Notes: a model not told the origin generated them from the letters alone. 64,000 nucleotides of DNA from Pseudomonas sp. M47T1 (GCF_000263855.1 NZ_AJWX01000001.1:248001-312000); one strand, 5' to 3'; counted from the stretch's first letter, positions 11,478 through 20,343 are shown. Translations and numbers: made by a program.

Positions 11478-11504
11478 GTGGGAGCGGGCAGAGCCCGCTC
11501 CCAC
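11478..11504. repeat. Single REP palindrome after betT
   Basis: A perfect 27-bp palindrome GTGGGAGCGGGC-AGA-GCCCGCTCCCAC followed on the plus strand by CTTGTCTTTT. It lies between the converging ends of betT and cbcV, so it may serve as a two-way transcription terminator. Confidence 0.75.
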
Positions 11505-11538
11505 CCTTGTCTTTTCCAATAGTTGGCTGGACAGGGCT

Positions 11539-12717
11539 TTACCCCAGGTTTTTACCCAGCAGCGCGTGGTACAGCTCGCTGTCGCCAAGGATCCCCACCA
11601 CACGGTTGTTGTCGTGCAGCACCAGTTTGTTGCCGGTGTGGTAGCGGATCTGCAGCGCGTCACGCATGCCGATGTCGGCGCCCACCAGCGTCGGCTGGCG
11701 GCCCAGGCCTTCCACGGCCTGGCCAGGTACCCAGTTCTGCAGGTCCAGCACGCCCGCGCCCTGGCGCGCACCCTTGATGGTGTTGCCTTCTGCCAGGTCT
11801 ATCCATGAATCGCCGCCCGGGTCCAGGCACACCGAGCCGTTGATGCGCTTGCAGTTCTCCAGCGTGCGCATCAGGCTGCGGCCGCACAGCACGTTGAGCG
11901 GGTTGGTGTGGGCGACGAAGGTACGCACATAGTCGTCGGCCGGGTTCAGCACAATTTCTTCAGGTTTGCTGTACTGGATGATCTTGCCGTCTTTCATGAT
12001 CGCGATGCGGCTGCCCAGCTTGAGCGCCTCGTCCAGGTCATGGCTGACGAACACGATGGTCTTGCTCAGTTTGTTCTGCAACGCCAGCAACTCGTCCTGC
12101 AGGCCCTGGCGGATCAGCGGGTCGAGGGCGGAGAAGGGTTCGTCCATCAGCAGAATGTCGGCGTCCATGGCCAGGGCGCGAGCCAGGCCCACGCGCTGCT
12201 GCATGCCGCCGGACAGTTCGTCGGGCTTCTTGTTGCGCCACTGGGTCAGGCCCACCAGCTCCAGCTTTTCGTCCACCAGCTTGCGCCGTTCCTTTTCCGG
12301 ACGGCCCTGCATTTCCAGGCCAAAGCTGATGTTCTCGCGCACCGTCAGCCAAGGCATCAGGGCGAATTTCTGGAAAACCATGGCGATGCGCTTGGTGCGC
12401 ATCAGTTTCAGTTCGGCGGGGGTGCAGTTGGCAATGTCGATCTGCGAGCCTTCGTGCTCGATGAACAGGTTGCCGCGGCTCACCGTATTCAGGCCGTTGA
12501 TGCAGCGTAGCAGGCTGGACTTGCCCGAGCCCGACAGGCCCATCAACACGCAGATCTCGCCCTTGTTGATGTCCAGGCTGGCTTTTTCCACGCCTACCAC
12601 TTGGCCGGTCTTTTTCAGGATCTGGTCCCGTGACAGGCCCTGGTCCAGCAGGCTCAACGCTTCCTTGGGCTTGTTGGTGAAGACGACGTCCACCTTGTCG
12701 AAGCGGATTATGCTCAT
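11539..12717 (-). CDS. cbcV: Quaternary-amine ABC transporter ATPase CbcV
   Basis: A 392-residue ATPase that energises uptake of choline, betaine and carnitine through CbcW. Walker A GLSGSGKSS is at residues 60-68, the ABC signature LSGGMQQ at 168-174 and Walker B ILLMDEP at 188-194. The C-terminal 110 residues form a CBS-like regulatory module, as in ProV/OpuA-type ATPases that respond to ionic strength. The gene overlaps cbcW by 4 bp (ATGA), so the two are translationally coupled. Order on the minus strand is cbcX-cbcW-cbcV. Confidence 0.95.
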   Translation of the reverse strand: MSIIRFDKVDVVFTNKPKEALSLLDQGLSRDQILKKTGQVVGVEKASLDINKGEICVLMGLSGSGKSSLLRCINGLNTVSRGNLFIEHEGSQIDIANCTPAELKLMRTKRIAMVFQKFALMPWLTVRENISFGLEMQGRPEKERRKLVDEKLELVGLTQWRNKKPDELSGGMQQRVGLARALAMDADILLMDEPFSALDPLIRQGLQDELLALQNKLSKTIVFVSHDLDEALKLGSRIAIMKDGKIIQYSKPEEIVLNPADDYVRTFVAHTNPLNVLCGRSLMRTLENCKRINGSVCLDPGGDSWIDLAEGNTIKGARQGAGVLDLQNWVPGQAVEGLGRQPTLVGADIGMRDALQIRYHTGNKLVLHDNNRVVGILGDSELYHALLGKNLG

Positions 12718-13559
12718 GCGTCACCCCCTGTTTTTGCATCGGGTTGTTTGCAGATACGGTCGAGCATGATTGCCAGCAGCACGATGGCCAGGCCCGCTTC
12801 GAAGCCCAGGGCGATATCGGCGGTGTTCAGTGCGTTGACCACGGGTTTGCCCAAGCCGTCGGCACCCACCAGCGCGGCGATGACCACCATCGACAGCGAC
12901 AGCATGATGCACTGGGTAATGCCGGCGGCAATGCTCGGCATGGCATGGGGCAGTTCGATTCGCGACAGCAGTTGGCGACGCGAGCATCCGAAGGCCTTGC
13001 CGGCGTCGAGTAGCTCGTGGGGCACGTCGCGGATGCCCAGGTAAGTCAGGCGGATGGGTGCGGCAATGGCGAACACCACCGTGGAAATCAGCCCGGGTAC
13101 TACGCCCAGGCCGAACAGAGTCAGGGTTGGGATCAGGTACACGAAGGTCGGTACGGTCTGCATCAGGTCGAGCACGGGGCGCATCATGGTGTAGAACATG
13201 GGCTTGTGCGCCGCGACGATGCCCAGCGGCACGCCGATGGCCACGCACACCAGGGTGGCGAACAGCACCTGGGCCAGGGTTTCCATGGTCTCCTGCCAGT
13301 ACCCCAGGTTCAGGATCAACAGGAATGACAGCACCACGAAGGCGGTCAGCCCCCATTTTCGCTGGATGAAATGCGCCAGCGCAGCAATCAGGAAGATCAA
13401 CGCCAGCGGATTGAACCAGGTCAGGCCAAACGTGAGGCCATGGATCATCCCTTCAAGGGTAGAGGAGATGGCATCGAAGGTGCTGGCGCCATGTCGCGTC
13501 AACCAGTCAACGAAGCTGGCGATGTATTGGCCCAGCGGGATTTTATGATCAGTCAGCAT
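12714..13559 (-). CDS. cbcW: Quaternary-amine ABC transporter permease CbcW
   Basis: A 281-residue inner-membrane permease of the ProW/OpuAB family with about six hydrophobic segments. The cytoplasmic coupling loop near residue 195 (LDAGKAFGCSRRQLLSRIELPHAMPSI) carries the EAA-type motif that docks with the CbcV ATPase. The start at 13559 is preferred; an ATG at 13577 would add six residues and lies nearer the cbcX-cbcW hairpin. In P. aeruginosa the homologous core transporter serves several binding proteins (CbcX, BetX, CaiX). The caiX gene further along this window has no permease of its own. Confidence 0.94.
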   Translation of the reverse strand: MLTDHKIPLGQYIASFVDWLTRHGASTFDAISSTLEGMIHGLTFGLTWFNPLALIFLIAALAHFIQRKWGLTAFVVLSFLLILNLGYWQETMETLAQVLFATLVCVAIGVPLGIVAAHKPMFYTMMRPVLDLMQTVPTFVYLIPTLTLFGLGVVPGLISTVVFAIAAPIRLTYLGIRDVPHELLDAGKAFGCSRRQLLSRIELPHAMPSIAAGITQCIMLSLSMVVIAALVGADGLGKPVVNALNTADIALGFEAGLAIVLLAIMLDRICKQPDAKTGGDA

Positions 13560-13594
13560 GGTATTGAACGTCCGCATGCAAGTTGAAAGGACGG

Positions 13595-13620
13595 CTTGCG
13601 GCGGGCGTACCCGCCGCAAG
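13595..13620. other. Perfect 11-bp stem-loop between cbcX and cbcW
   Basis: CTTGCGGCGGG and its exact complement flank a CGTA loop, directly downstream of the cbcX stop codon (13629). There is no T-run, so it is more likely to protect the cbcX part of the mRNA from 3' exonucleases than to terminate. That would raise binding protein over permease, as the malE-malF hairpins do. Confidence 0.7.
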
Positions 13621-13628
13621 TTCTGCGG

Positions 13629-14576
13629 TTACTGCGTCAGTTTTGCCTTGGCGGCCTCCAGGCCTGGTTTTCCGTCCACGGTGGTTACGCCCGCCAGCCA
13701 GGTGTCGAGCACCTGCGGGTTTTTCTTGATCCACGCCTTGGCAGCGACATCCGGCTTCATCTTGTCGTCGAGGACGTTGCCCATCAGCGAGCTTTCCATC
13801 GGCAGGGTGAACGACAGGTTCTTCAGCAACTGGCCCACGTTGCTGCATTCCTGGGTGTAGCCCTTGCGCACGTTGGTGTAGATGGTGGCCTGGCCGAAGT
13901 TGGGGCCGAAGTAGTCATCGCCACCGGTCAGGTACTTGATCTTGAAGCGCGTGTTCATCGGGTGCGGTTCCCAGCCCAGGAACACCACGGCGGTGTTACG
14001 GCGCTGGGCGCGGTCAACCTGGCTGAGCATGCCGGCCTCGCTCGACTCCACCACCTTGAAGCCGGCGTCTTTCAGGCCGAAGGCGTTCTTGTCGATCATG
14101 CTTTGGATCAGGCGGTTGCCGTCGTTGCCCGGTTCGATGCCGTAGATTTTGCCATCCAGTTCCTTCTTGAATTTGGCGATGTCAGCAAAGTCGTGCAGGC
14201 CCTTGTCATAAAGTTCCTGGGGCACGGCCAGGGTGTACTTGGCGTTTTCCAGGTTGGCGCGCACGGTTTCCACGGTGCCGGCATCACGGTAAGGCTTGAT
14301 GTCGTTTTCCATGGTGGGCATCCAGTTGCCCAGGAACACGTCCATGTTCTTGCCGTCGGCCAGTGACTTGTAGGTCACCGGCACCGAAATCATGGTGGTG
14401 TTGGTCTTGTAGCCCAGCGACTGCAGTACTGCGCTGGTGACGGCGGTGGTGACGGTGATGTCGGTCCAGCCGACGTCGGAGAAATTGACGGTGTCGCACT
14501 GGGCCGGTTCTGCTGCGTGGGCCAGCATCGGCAGACTCAACATGGCGGCCAACAACAACGATGGTGAACCTTTCAT
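13629..14576 (-). CDS. cbcX: Choline/betaine periplasmic binding protein CbcX
   Basis: A 315-residue substrate-binding protein starting at 14576 behind a good AGGAG site. Residues 1-21 are a signal peptide ending AHA, predicting export to the periplasm. The mature part has the ProX/OpuAC layout with GWTDITVTTAV, FLGNWMP and the aromatic-lined pocket typical of quaternary-ammonium binders. It is the first gene of cbcXWV and is separated from cbcW by a strong hairpin. Expression is expected to need GbdR, and candidate half-sites lie about 195-225 bp upstream. It is clearly paralogous to caiX in this window. Confidence 0.95.
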   Translation of the reverse strand: MKGSPSLLLAAMLSLPMLAHAAEPAQCDTVNFSDVGWTDITVTTAVTSAVLQSLGYKTNTTMISVPVTYKSLADGKNMDVFLGNWMPTMENDIKPYRDAGTVETVRANLENAKYTLAVPQELYDKGLHDFADIAKFKKELDGKIYGIEPGNDGNRLIQSMIDKNAFGLKDAGFKVVESSEAGMLSQVDRAQRRNTAVVFLGWEPHPMNTRFKIKYLTGGDDYFGPNFGQATIYTNVRKGYTQECSNVGQLLKNLSFTLPMESSLMGNVLDDKMKPDVAAKAWIKKNPQVLDTWLAGVTTVDGKPGLEAAKAKLTQ

Positions 14577-15023
14577 GGGGTTGCGCTCCTGGATGTTTTC
14601 TTCTCGGGCGGCCTGCTCAGGCTGACCCGCTTTCTGGTCGCGGTTGGGGTGGCAGGCAACGCTGCAAACAGACAGCGTTGGCCGGGTGCCTTGCAATCGA
14701 GTCGAGACTGATCATGGACCAGTGAAAAACCCTCGCCTACAGGGGGGGTCGTAACCAGTACATAGAGAGTCGCTTCCAGTGCCGATGACGTCGCTTACAG
14801 ATTTTTCGAGCCTTGCAAGCGCGGTTTTTCATCGCCGAACGGGCTGAAAACGCCGTTACCCGGGCTTAGGCGCTGCTGGGCATGGGCAAGTCGGTTGCAG
14901 ACGGCGCGTCGCTGGCCGGAAGGCTGATGATGGTGGCAATCCGGCGCACGCGGCTCAAGCGTAGCAGTTGCGCCAAGGGCCGCAGCGGCGGCCCGGTCTG
15001 CCTAATTCAGGAGGTGCGCGGCA
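14577..15023. promoter_or_regulatory. Divergent cbcX / sdaB promoter region
   Basis: This 447-bp gap holds the promoters of cbcX (leftward) and sdaB (rightward). Its main visible structure is the tandem repeat at 14769-14800. The AT-richer centre (about 14715-14870) is the likely site of both core promoters, but I could not assign convincing -35/-10 pairs. No small reading frame in it has a ribosome site. Confidence 0.6.
14769..14800. promoter_or_regulatory. Tandem half-sites, candidate GbdR operator
   Basis: GTCGCTTCCAG (14769-14779) and GTCGCTTACAG (14790-14800) are direct repeats with one mismatch and a 21-bp period. Same-face tandem half-sites are how AraC-family activators bind. GbdR is known to control cbcXWV and sdaB in P. 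aeruginosa, so it is the likeliest ligand; this is inference. Confidence 0.5.
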
Positions 15024-16400
15024 ATGGCTATCAGTGTGTTTGACCTGTTCAAGATCGGCATCGGGCCGTCCAGTTCACATACGGTGGGGCCTATGCGCGC
15101 TGCCGCTTTGTTCGTGCAGGGCCTGTGCGAACGCGGCGAACTGCAGCAGGTGACACGCGTGGAAGTGCGCCTTTATGGCTCGCTGTCGGCCACCGGTGTG
15201 GGCCACGGCAGCGACAATGCTGTGATCATGGGCCTGATGGGTGAATGGCCGGACGCGGTGGACCCCAACACCATCGCTCTGCACATTGCCACCCTGCGCG
15301 AAACCAACACGCTGAGATTGGCCAACGAGCGACCCATCCCGTTCGTGTGGCAGCGCGACATGCTGCTGCTGGAGGAGAACCTGCCCTATCACCCCAACGC
15401 CATGACCCTGATCGCCGAAGGCGCCCAGGGTGAGCTGCATCGCGACACCTACTACTCGGTGGGCGGCGGTTTCGTGGTTGATTCGGCCCAGGCGGCCAGT
15501 GGCGTGCTGGATGCCGACACCACTGTGTTGCCCTACGATTTCGACACGGCCGTGGAGCTGCTGGAGCTGTGCGAGCAAAACGACCTGCGCGTGTCGCAAT
15601 TGATGATGGCCAACGAAAAAGTCTGGCGCAGCGAAGTGGAGATTCGCGCCGGCCTGATGACGCTTTGGCGAGCCATGCAGGACTGCGTGGAACAGGGCCT
15701 GAAACACGAAGGCATTCTGCCTGGCGGGCTTAACGTACGGCGCCGCGCGGCGCGCCTGCACCGCAGCCTGCAGGAGCTGAACAAGCCCAACGTCATCGGC
15801 TCCACCCTGAGTGCCATGGAGTGGGTGAACTTGTTCGCCCTGGCCGTAAACGAGGAAAATGCTGCGGGTGGGCGCATGGTCACGGCGCCGACCAACGGCG
15901 CGGCGGGCATTATCCCGGCCGTACTGCATTACTACATGAAGTTCAGTGACGAGGTCAGCGAGGCCAACGTGGTCGATTACCTGCTGGCGGCAGCAGCCAT
16001 CGGCATTCTTTGCAAAAAGAATGCATCGATCTCGGGCGCCGAAGTGGGCTGCCAAGGGGAGGTGGGCTCGGCGTGTGCCATGGCGGCAGCGGGACTGGCC
16101 GAAATCCTCGGCGCTACCCCGGCACAACTGGAAAACGCGGCCGAGATCGGCCTGGAACATAACCTGGGCCTGACCTGCGACCCGGTGGGCGGGTTGGTGC
16201 AGGTGCCCTGCATCGAGCGCAATGCCATTGCCGCGGTGAAGGCCATCAATGCCGCGCAGATGGCGCTGCGCGGCGATGGCCAGCATTTTATCTCGCTGGA
16301 TCGGGTGATCCGCACCATGCGCGACACCGGCGCCGACATGCACGACAAGTACAAGGAAACCTCGCGCGGTGGCCTTGCGGTAAGCGCTATCGAGTGCTGA
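15024..16400 (+). CDS. sdaB: L-serine dehydratase (iron-sulfur, single chain)
   Basis: A 458-residue enzyme deaminating L-serine to pyruvate, the exit of the betaine-glycine-serine route into central metabolism. The N-terminal domain carries IGPSSSHTVGPM (residues 13-24). The C-terminal domain has the cysteine motifs that hold a catalytic 4Fe-4S cluster: the ILCKKNASISGAEVGCQGE region and CDPVGGLVQVPC. The ATG at 15024 has an AGGAGG site. It lies between cbcX and gbdR, consistent with membership in the GbdR regulon. Some annotations call this gene sdaA. Confidence 0.95.
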   Translation: MAISVFDLFKIGIGPSSSHTVGPMRAAALFVQGLCERGELQQVTRVEVRLYGSLSATGVGHGSDNAVIMGLMGEWPDAVDPNTIALHIATLRETNTLRLANERPIPFVWQRDMLLLEENLPYHPNAMTLIAEGAQGELHRDTYYSVGGGFVVDSAQAASGVLDADTTVLPYDFDTAVELLELCEQNDLRVSQLMMANEKVWRSEVEIRAGLMTLWRAMQDCVEQGLKHEGILPGGLNVRRRAARLHRSLQELNKPNVIGSTLSAMEWVNLFALAVNEENAAGGRMVTAPTNGAAGIIPAVLHYYMKFSDEVSEANVVDYLLAAAAIGILCKKNASISGAEVGCQGEVGSACAMAAAGLAEILGATPAQLENAAEIGLEHNLGLTCDPVGGLVQVPCIERNAIAAVKAINAAQMALRGDGQHFISLDRVIRTMRDTGADMHDKYKETSRGGLAVSAIEC

Positions 16401-16768
16401 ACCTTTTTCGCACACAACGTCGTTTTCTCGCGACGTTTTGGCGCGTCCGGCACTCCTCTGCCTGATTGGCCACGGCCAGCCCCTGGCTGTCATTCGCCCG
16501 TGCCGTGGGTGACACTCTTTTCATCTTCCCGTCCGTCGCTTCACACAAGTGCTACCGAAGTGCTCACAGCCCTTGCTGGCCGCCGTAAGTGTCATTTTGC
16601 CATCTGTGGCAAGTAGCCGCAGAGCGACGTCGTTTTCAGGTTTTATTGAATAGCCATTCAAGTTTAGGCATGGCATTTGCGTTGTCATTGCAAAGCCCTC
16701 CCTCGAACAGGGCCATAAGAAGAGCCTCGCCTGAGGCCATCACCCGCTTTGAGTGAGGAGATACCGCG
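16401..16768. promoter_or_regulatory. sdaB-gbdR intergenic region
   Basis: This 368-bp gap holds the sdaB 3' end and the gbdR promoter. A weak hairpin with 7-bp arms AACGTCG/CGACGTT (16416-16437) follows sdaB but has only a short T-tail. Near 16626-16639 is GACGTCGTTTTCAG, which matches the right half-site region of the cbcX promoter (GACGTCGCTTACAG, 14787-14800) at 12 of 14 positions. This suggests autoregulation of gbdR. I saw no coding sequence. Confidence 0.5.
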
Positions 16769-17872
16769 ATGACGTCGTTCAACTCCGGGGCCCAACCCCA
16801 GACCCGTACGCCTCAATCCATCGGCTTTCTGCTGCTGGATAATTTCACGCTGATTTCCCTGGCGTCCGCAGTGGAACCTCTGCGCATGGCCAACCAGTTG
16901 TCCGGCCGTGAGTTGTACCGCTGGACCACCCTGAGCGTGGACGGCGGTCAGGTCTGGGCCAGTGATGGCCTGCAGATCACCCCGGACGCGGCCATGCACA
17001 AGGCTCCGGCCATGGACACCGTGATCGTCTGTGGTGGCATTGGCATTCAACGCACGGTGACCCGCGAACACGTGACGTGGCTGCAAAGCCAGGCTCGCCA
17101 GTCCAAGCGCCTGGGCGCCGTGTGCACCGGCAGCTGGGCCCTGGCCTGCGCCGGCCTGCTCGACGGTTTTGATTGCAGCGTGCACTGGGAGTGCCTGGCG
17201 TCAATGCAAGAAGCGTTTCCGCGCGTTGCCATGAGCACGCGCCTGTTCACCCTCGACCGCAACCGCTTCACCAGTTCTGGCGGCACCGCGCCGCTGGACA
17301 TGATGCTGCACCTGATCAGCCGTGATCATGGTCGCGAGTTGTCGGCGGCCATTTCGGAAATGTTCGTCTACGAGCGCATCCGCAACGAGCAGGATCACCA
17401 GCGCGTGCCGCTCAAGCATATGCTCGGCACCAACCAGCCGAAGCTGCAGGAAATCGTGGCGTTGATGGAAGCCAACCTGGAAGAGCCGATCGACCTGGAT
17501 GAGCTGGCCGTGTACGTATCGGTGTCGCGCCGGCAGCTGGAGCGGCTGTTCCAGAAATACCTGCATTGCTCTCCGTCGCGCTACTACCTCAAGCTGCGCC
17601 TGATTCGTGCCCGGCAACTGCTGAAGCAGACGCCCATGTCGATCATCGAAGTGGCGTCGGTGTGCGGGTTCGTGTCCACGCCGCACTTCTCCAAGTGCTA
17701 CCGCGAATACTTCGGCATTCCGCCGCGCGACGAGCGCGTGGGCTCCAATACTGCGCAGCAGGTGGCAATGATGCCGATCCCGCAGGCGATCGTGCTGGCG
17801 CCCCTGTCGGGGCCGATGTCGGCGCTGAGCCAGGCGCGCAACGAGTCGACCTTCGCCAGCGTGCGCCTCTAG
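16769..17872 (+). CDS. gbdR: GbdR, AraC-family activator of glycine-betaine catabolism
   Basis: A 367-residue regulator built as a glutamine-amidotransferase-1-like domain (about residues 17-185) followed by a C-terminal AraC DNA-binding domain (about 230-330). The AraC domain includes the SVSRRQLERLFQKYL and IEVASVCGFVSTPHFSKCYREYFG helices. GAVCTGSWALACAGLLDG holds the nucleophile-elbow cysteine position of the amidotransferase fold. In P. aeruginosa GbdR senses betaine and dimethylglycine and activates gbcA, gbcB, the dgc and sox operons, cbcXWV and sdaB, all of which have counterparts here. GAGGAG precedes the ATG. CdhR in this window is its paralogue. A tail of about 35 residues after the HTH is low-complexity. 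Confidence 0.96.
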   Translation: MTSFNSGAQPQTRTPQSIGFLLLDNFTLISLASAVEPLRMANQLSGRELYRWTTLSVDGGQVWASDGLQITPDAAMHKAPAMDTVIVCGGIGIQRTVTREHVTWLQSQARQSKRLGAVCTGSWALACAGLLDGFDCSVHWECLASMQEAFPRVAMSTRLFTLDRNRFTSSGGTAPLDMMLHLISRDHGRELSAAISEMFVYERIRNEQDHQRVPLKHMLGTNQPKLQEIVALMEANLEEPIDLDELAVYVSVSRRQLERLFQKYLHCSPSRYYLKLRLIRARQLLKQTPMSIIEVASVCGFVSTPHFSKCYREYFGIPPRDERVGSNTAQQVAMMPIPQAIVLAPLSGPMSALSQARNESTFASVRL

Positions 17873-17971
17873 ACCGCCCCGCCTCCGGACGCCGCCCCTA
17901 TCGGGTCTGTTCACCTGTGAGGCTGCAGAGGTCTCCTGTCGCGGCCGAAGGTCGCGTCAGGGCCCTGAAAA

Positions 17972-18802
17972 TCAATCCGCGAAGCCAAACACCCGCTTCG
18001 GCGTGGCCCACAGGATCTGTTCGCGCACTTTTTGGTCCGGGAACATCTGCTCCACCAACAGCAACAAGGTGCCGATGTCCATGCGCTCGGTGGCGCGCAG
18101 GAATGGCCAGTCCGAACCCCACATGCAGTTCTCGGCGCCGAATGCTTCGAGCAACGCCAACGGGTAGGGCTGCGCATCGGACCACGGGTATGGCTGGTGA
18201 GAAAACTTCGACAGCCCCGACAACTTGACGAAGGTGCGATCCTGGCCTGCCAGCGACAGCAGTGCCTTGAAAGCCGGTTGGGCCAGCCCGGCGTCAACGT
18301 CCGGGCGGCCGCTATGGTCGATCAGCAGGGGCGTGCTGGTGCGCTTGAGCAATGGCATCAGCTCGGGCAACTGATCATCCAGTACCTGGATCTGGGCGAA
18401 CAGGTCCAGCTCGCCGAGCCGCCCCATCAACGCATCCACCGCCACGAACGGTGCGGTGCCGAGCATGGCGACGTTGAAGGCAATGCCCACCACGCCCTGT
18501 TCCTTGAACGTCGCCAGTTCGTCACTGCTGATGTCCAGCGGCACCACGGCAATGCCCTTCGAGCGTCCCGGGTGTTCAGCCAGTGCCGCCAGCAGGCAGC
18601 GGTTGTCGGTGTTGTAGCCCGAGGTGGGGCCCACAATCAGCGAGTGGCGGATGTTGTAGGCCTGCATCACGGCGCCGTACTGCAGCGCCGTGCCCAGTTC
18701 GTGCCCCTCCGGGCGGTACGGTGTCTCGGGGATGTAGGGAAACTGCACCGGGTCGAAGATGTGGTGGTGGCAGTCGATCTTGGGTTGGGTCAGTACGCTC
18801 AT
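17972..18802 (-). CDS. Amidohydrolase-2 family hydrolase (PDC-lactonase-like)
   Basis: A 276-residue TIM-barrel hydrolase. The N-terminal DCHHHIFDPVQFP gives the HxH metal-binding start of the amidohydrolase superfamily, LLIDHSGRPD supplies a barrel histidine and GSDWPF the conserved Asp near the C-terminus. Its closest well-known relatives in my memory are LigI-type lactonases acting on 2-pyrone-4,6-dicarboxylate, but the true substrate here is unknown. It starts 7 bp after the end of the AAHS transporter gene on the same strand, so the pair is a two-gene operon. No dedicated regulator is adjacent; gbdR converges from the other side. Confidence 0.8.
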   Translation of the reverse strand: MSVLTQPKIDCHHHIFDPVQFPYIPETPYRPEGHELGTALQYGAVMQAYNIRHSLIVGPTSGYNTDNRCLLAALAEHPGRSKGIAVVPLDISSDELATFKEQGVVGIAFNVAMLGTAPFVAVDALMGRLGELDLFAQIQVLDDQLPELMPLLKRTSTPLLIDHSGRPDVDAGLAQPAFKALLSLAGQDRTFVKLSGLSKFSHQPYPWSDAQPYPLALLEAFGAENCMWGSDWPFLRATERMDIGTLLLLVEQMFPDQKVREQILWATPKRVFGFAD

Positions 18803-18809
18803 GAATCAC

Positions 18810-20174
18810 TCATTGGGTAGGTGCTTCAAGCAGGCGCCCGGCGCGCTTGAGCGGTGGAGCCACTACGGCGTTGCGGTGGTTGACGATGGCCAGCGCCGCG
18901 AACAGGGCTGGAACCGACAACACGATAAAGATACTGGTGGTGCCCGGGAATGCGCCCAGCAGCAGGCCACCCATGGACGAGCTGATGATAGCGCCGCTAC
19001 GGCCGATGCCATGCATCCAGCTGACGCCCGTGGCGCGCATTTCGGTGGGGTAGAAACTGGGCGAGAATGCCTGCAGCCCGGTCTGCGCACCGTTCACGCA
19101 CATGCCGCTGACGAACACCAGCATGGCCAGCACGGTGGGGCCGAAACCGAAGACGCCCTCTGCCAGCAGGCAGCACATGCCCATGAGGTAGAACAGGCCG
19201 ATGACCTTTTTGCGCGCCTGGAAGTGGTCCATCAGGCTGCCCACCAGCAGGCCGCCGAGGGTGCCGCCCAGCTGGAACAGACCGGCGGTTATTGCAGCCT
19301 TCTCCAGGCTCAGGCCACCGGCACGCATGATGGTGGGCAGCCAGCCGTTGAGCAGGTAGATCACGAACAGGCCCATGAAATATGTCAGCCAAAGCATCAG
19401 GGTGCCTTGGGCATAGCCTTTGGAGAATAGTTTGAATACCTGGGCTTTCCTGTCCAGCGCCGGCGACTTGAGCACGAAGCGCGTGCCCTCGGCAAAGGCA
19501 CCTCCCATGCGGTGCAGAATCGCACCGATGCTGCCTTGGGCATGGTTGCGCACCACCATGTACAGCGTCGATTCCGGCAACAGCCACACCAGCAGCGGCA
19601 GCGCCAGCAACGGGCATACGCCACCTACCAGCAGCACGGCTTTCCAGCCGCCCAGCGGCAATAGGCCGGCGGCAATGAAACCACCTGCGCCGGAGCCAAT
19701 ATTGAAGCCGCAATACATCAGCGTGATCAGCAGGCCGCGTCGACGTTCGGGCATGTACTCCGACACCAGCGTCACGCAGTTGGGCATTACAGCGCCCAGG
19801 CCCAGGCCGGTGAGGAAGCGCAGCAGGGCCATTTCATACGGGTTGCGGGCGAAGGTGCAGAGAACGCTGAACAACCCGAAGCTGGCAATGGACACCAGCA
19901 GCACGCGCTTGCGGCCCAGGCGGTCGGAATAGGGGCCGGCCACCAGCGCACCCAGGGCCACGCCGAACATGGCTGCGCCCAGGATCAGGCCCATCTGCGC
20001 CGGGGCCAGACCCCAGTCCTGGGACAGGGCGGGGGCGATGAAGCCCATCACCGCCGCGTCGTAACCGTCGAACAGGATAATCAGCGAGCACAGTGCAAGC
20101 ACCAGCCACTGGTAGGGGGAAATGGCTCGGGAGTCGATCCACGCCTTGACGTCAACTGCGGGGCGGTTGTTCAT
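18810..20174 (-). CDS. MFS transporter, aromatic acid:H+ symporter (AAHS) family
   Basis: A 454-residue protein with 12 predicted membrane helices. The first helix contains ILFDGYDAAVMGFIAPALS, the DGxD motif of PcaK/BenK-type acid symporters, followed by the loop motif GPYSDRLGRKRVLL. The family imports small, mostly aromatic carboxylates with protons. Coupling to the downstream hydrolase gene (7-bp gap) suggests import of the hydrolase's substrate. There is no sign that this pair belongs to betaine metabolism other than its position between gbdR and the carnitine genes. Confidence 0.87.
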   Translation of the reverse strand: MNNRPAVDVKAWIDSRAISPYQWLVLALCSLIILFDGYDAAVMGFIAPALSQDWGLAPAQMGLILGAAMFGVALGALVAGPYSDRLGRKRVLLVSIASFGLFSVLCTFARNPYEMALLRFLTGLGLGAVMPNCVTLVSEYMPERRRGLLITLMYCGFNIGSGAGGFIAAGLLPLGGWKAVLLVGGVCPLLALPLLVWLLPESTLYMVVRNHAQGSIGAILHRMGGAFAEGTRFVLKSPALDRKAQVFKLFSKGYAQGTLMLWLTYFMGLFVIYLLNGWLPTIMRAGGLSLEKAAITAGLFQLGGTLGGLLVGSLMDHFQARKKVIGLFYLMGMCCLLAEGVFGFGPTVLAMLVFVSGMCVNGAQTGLQAFSPSFYPTEMRATGVSWMHGIGRSGAIISSSMGGLLLGAFPGTTSIFIVLSVPALFAALAIVNHRNAVVAPPLKRAGRLLEAPTQ

Positions 20175-20309
20175 CGGCCTACACTCTCTTTATTTTTATC
20201 GCGCCAAGACGCTGTAAAGAGACGGTACGACCAGATGCTGAAGGCGTCTGCCGCGAATCGGTTATGCGGGTATGTGTTTTGTTTATGTGCAGGCCGCTGC
20301 CAAGTGTGT

Positions 20310-20328
20310 GGCCCGCGGGTTGCGGGCC
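20310..20328. other. GC-rich hairpin
   Basis: GGCCCGC and GCGGGCC flank a 5-nt loop, 16 bp beyond the stop codon of the small gene at 20344-20604. No T-run follows on either strand, so its role as a terminator is doubtful. Confidence 0.45.
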
Positions 20329-20343
20329 TTCACCAAGTGCGGG

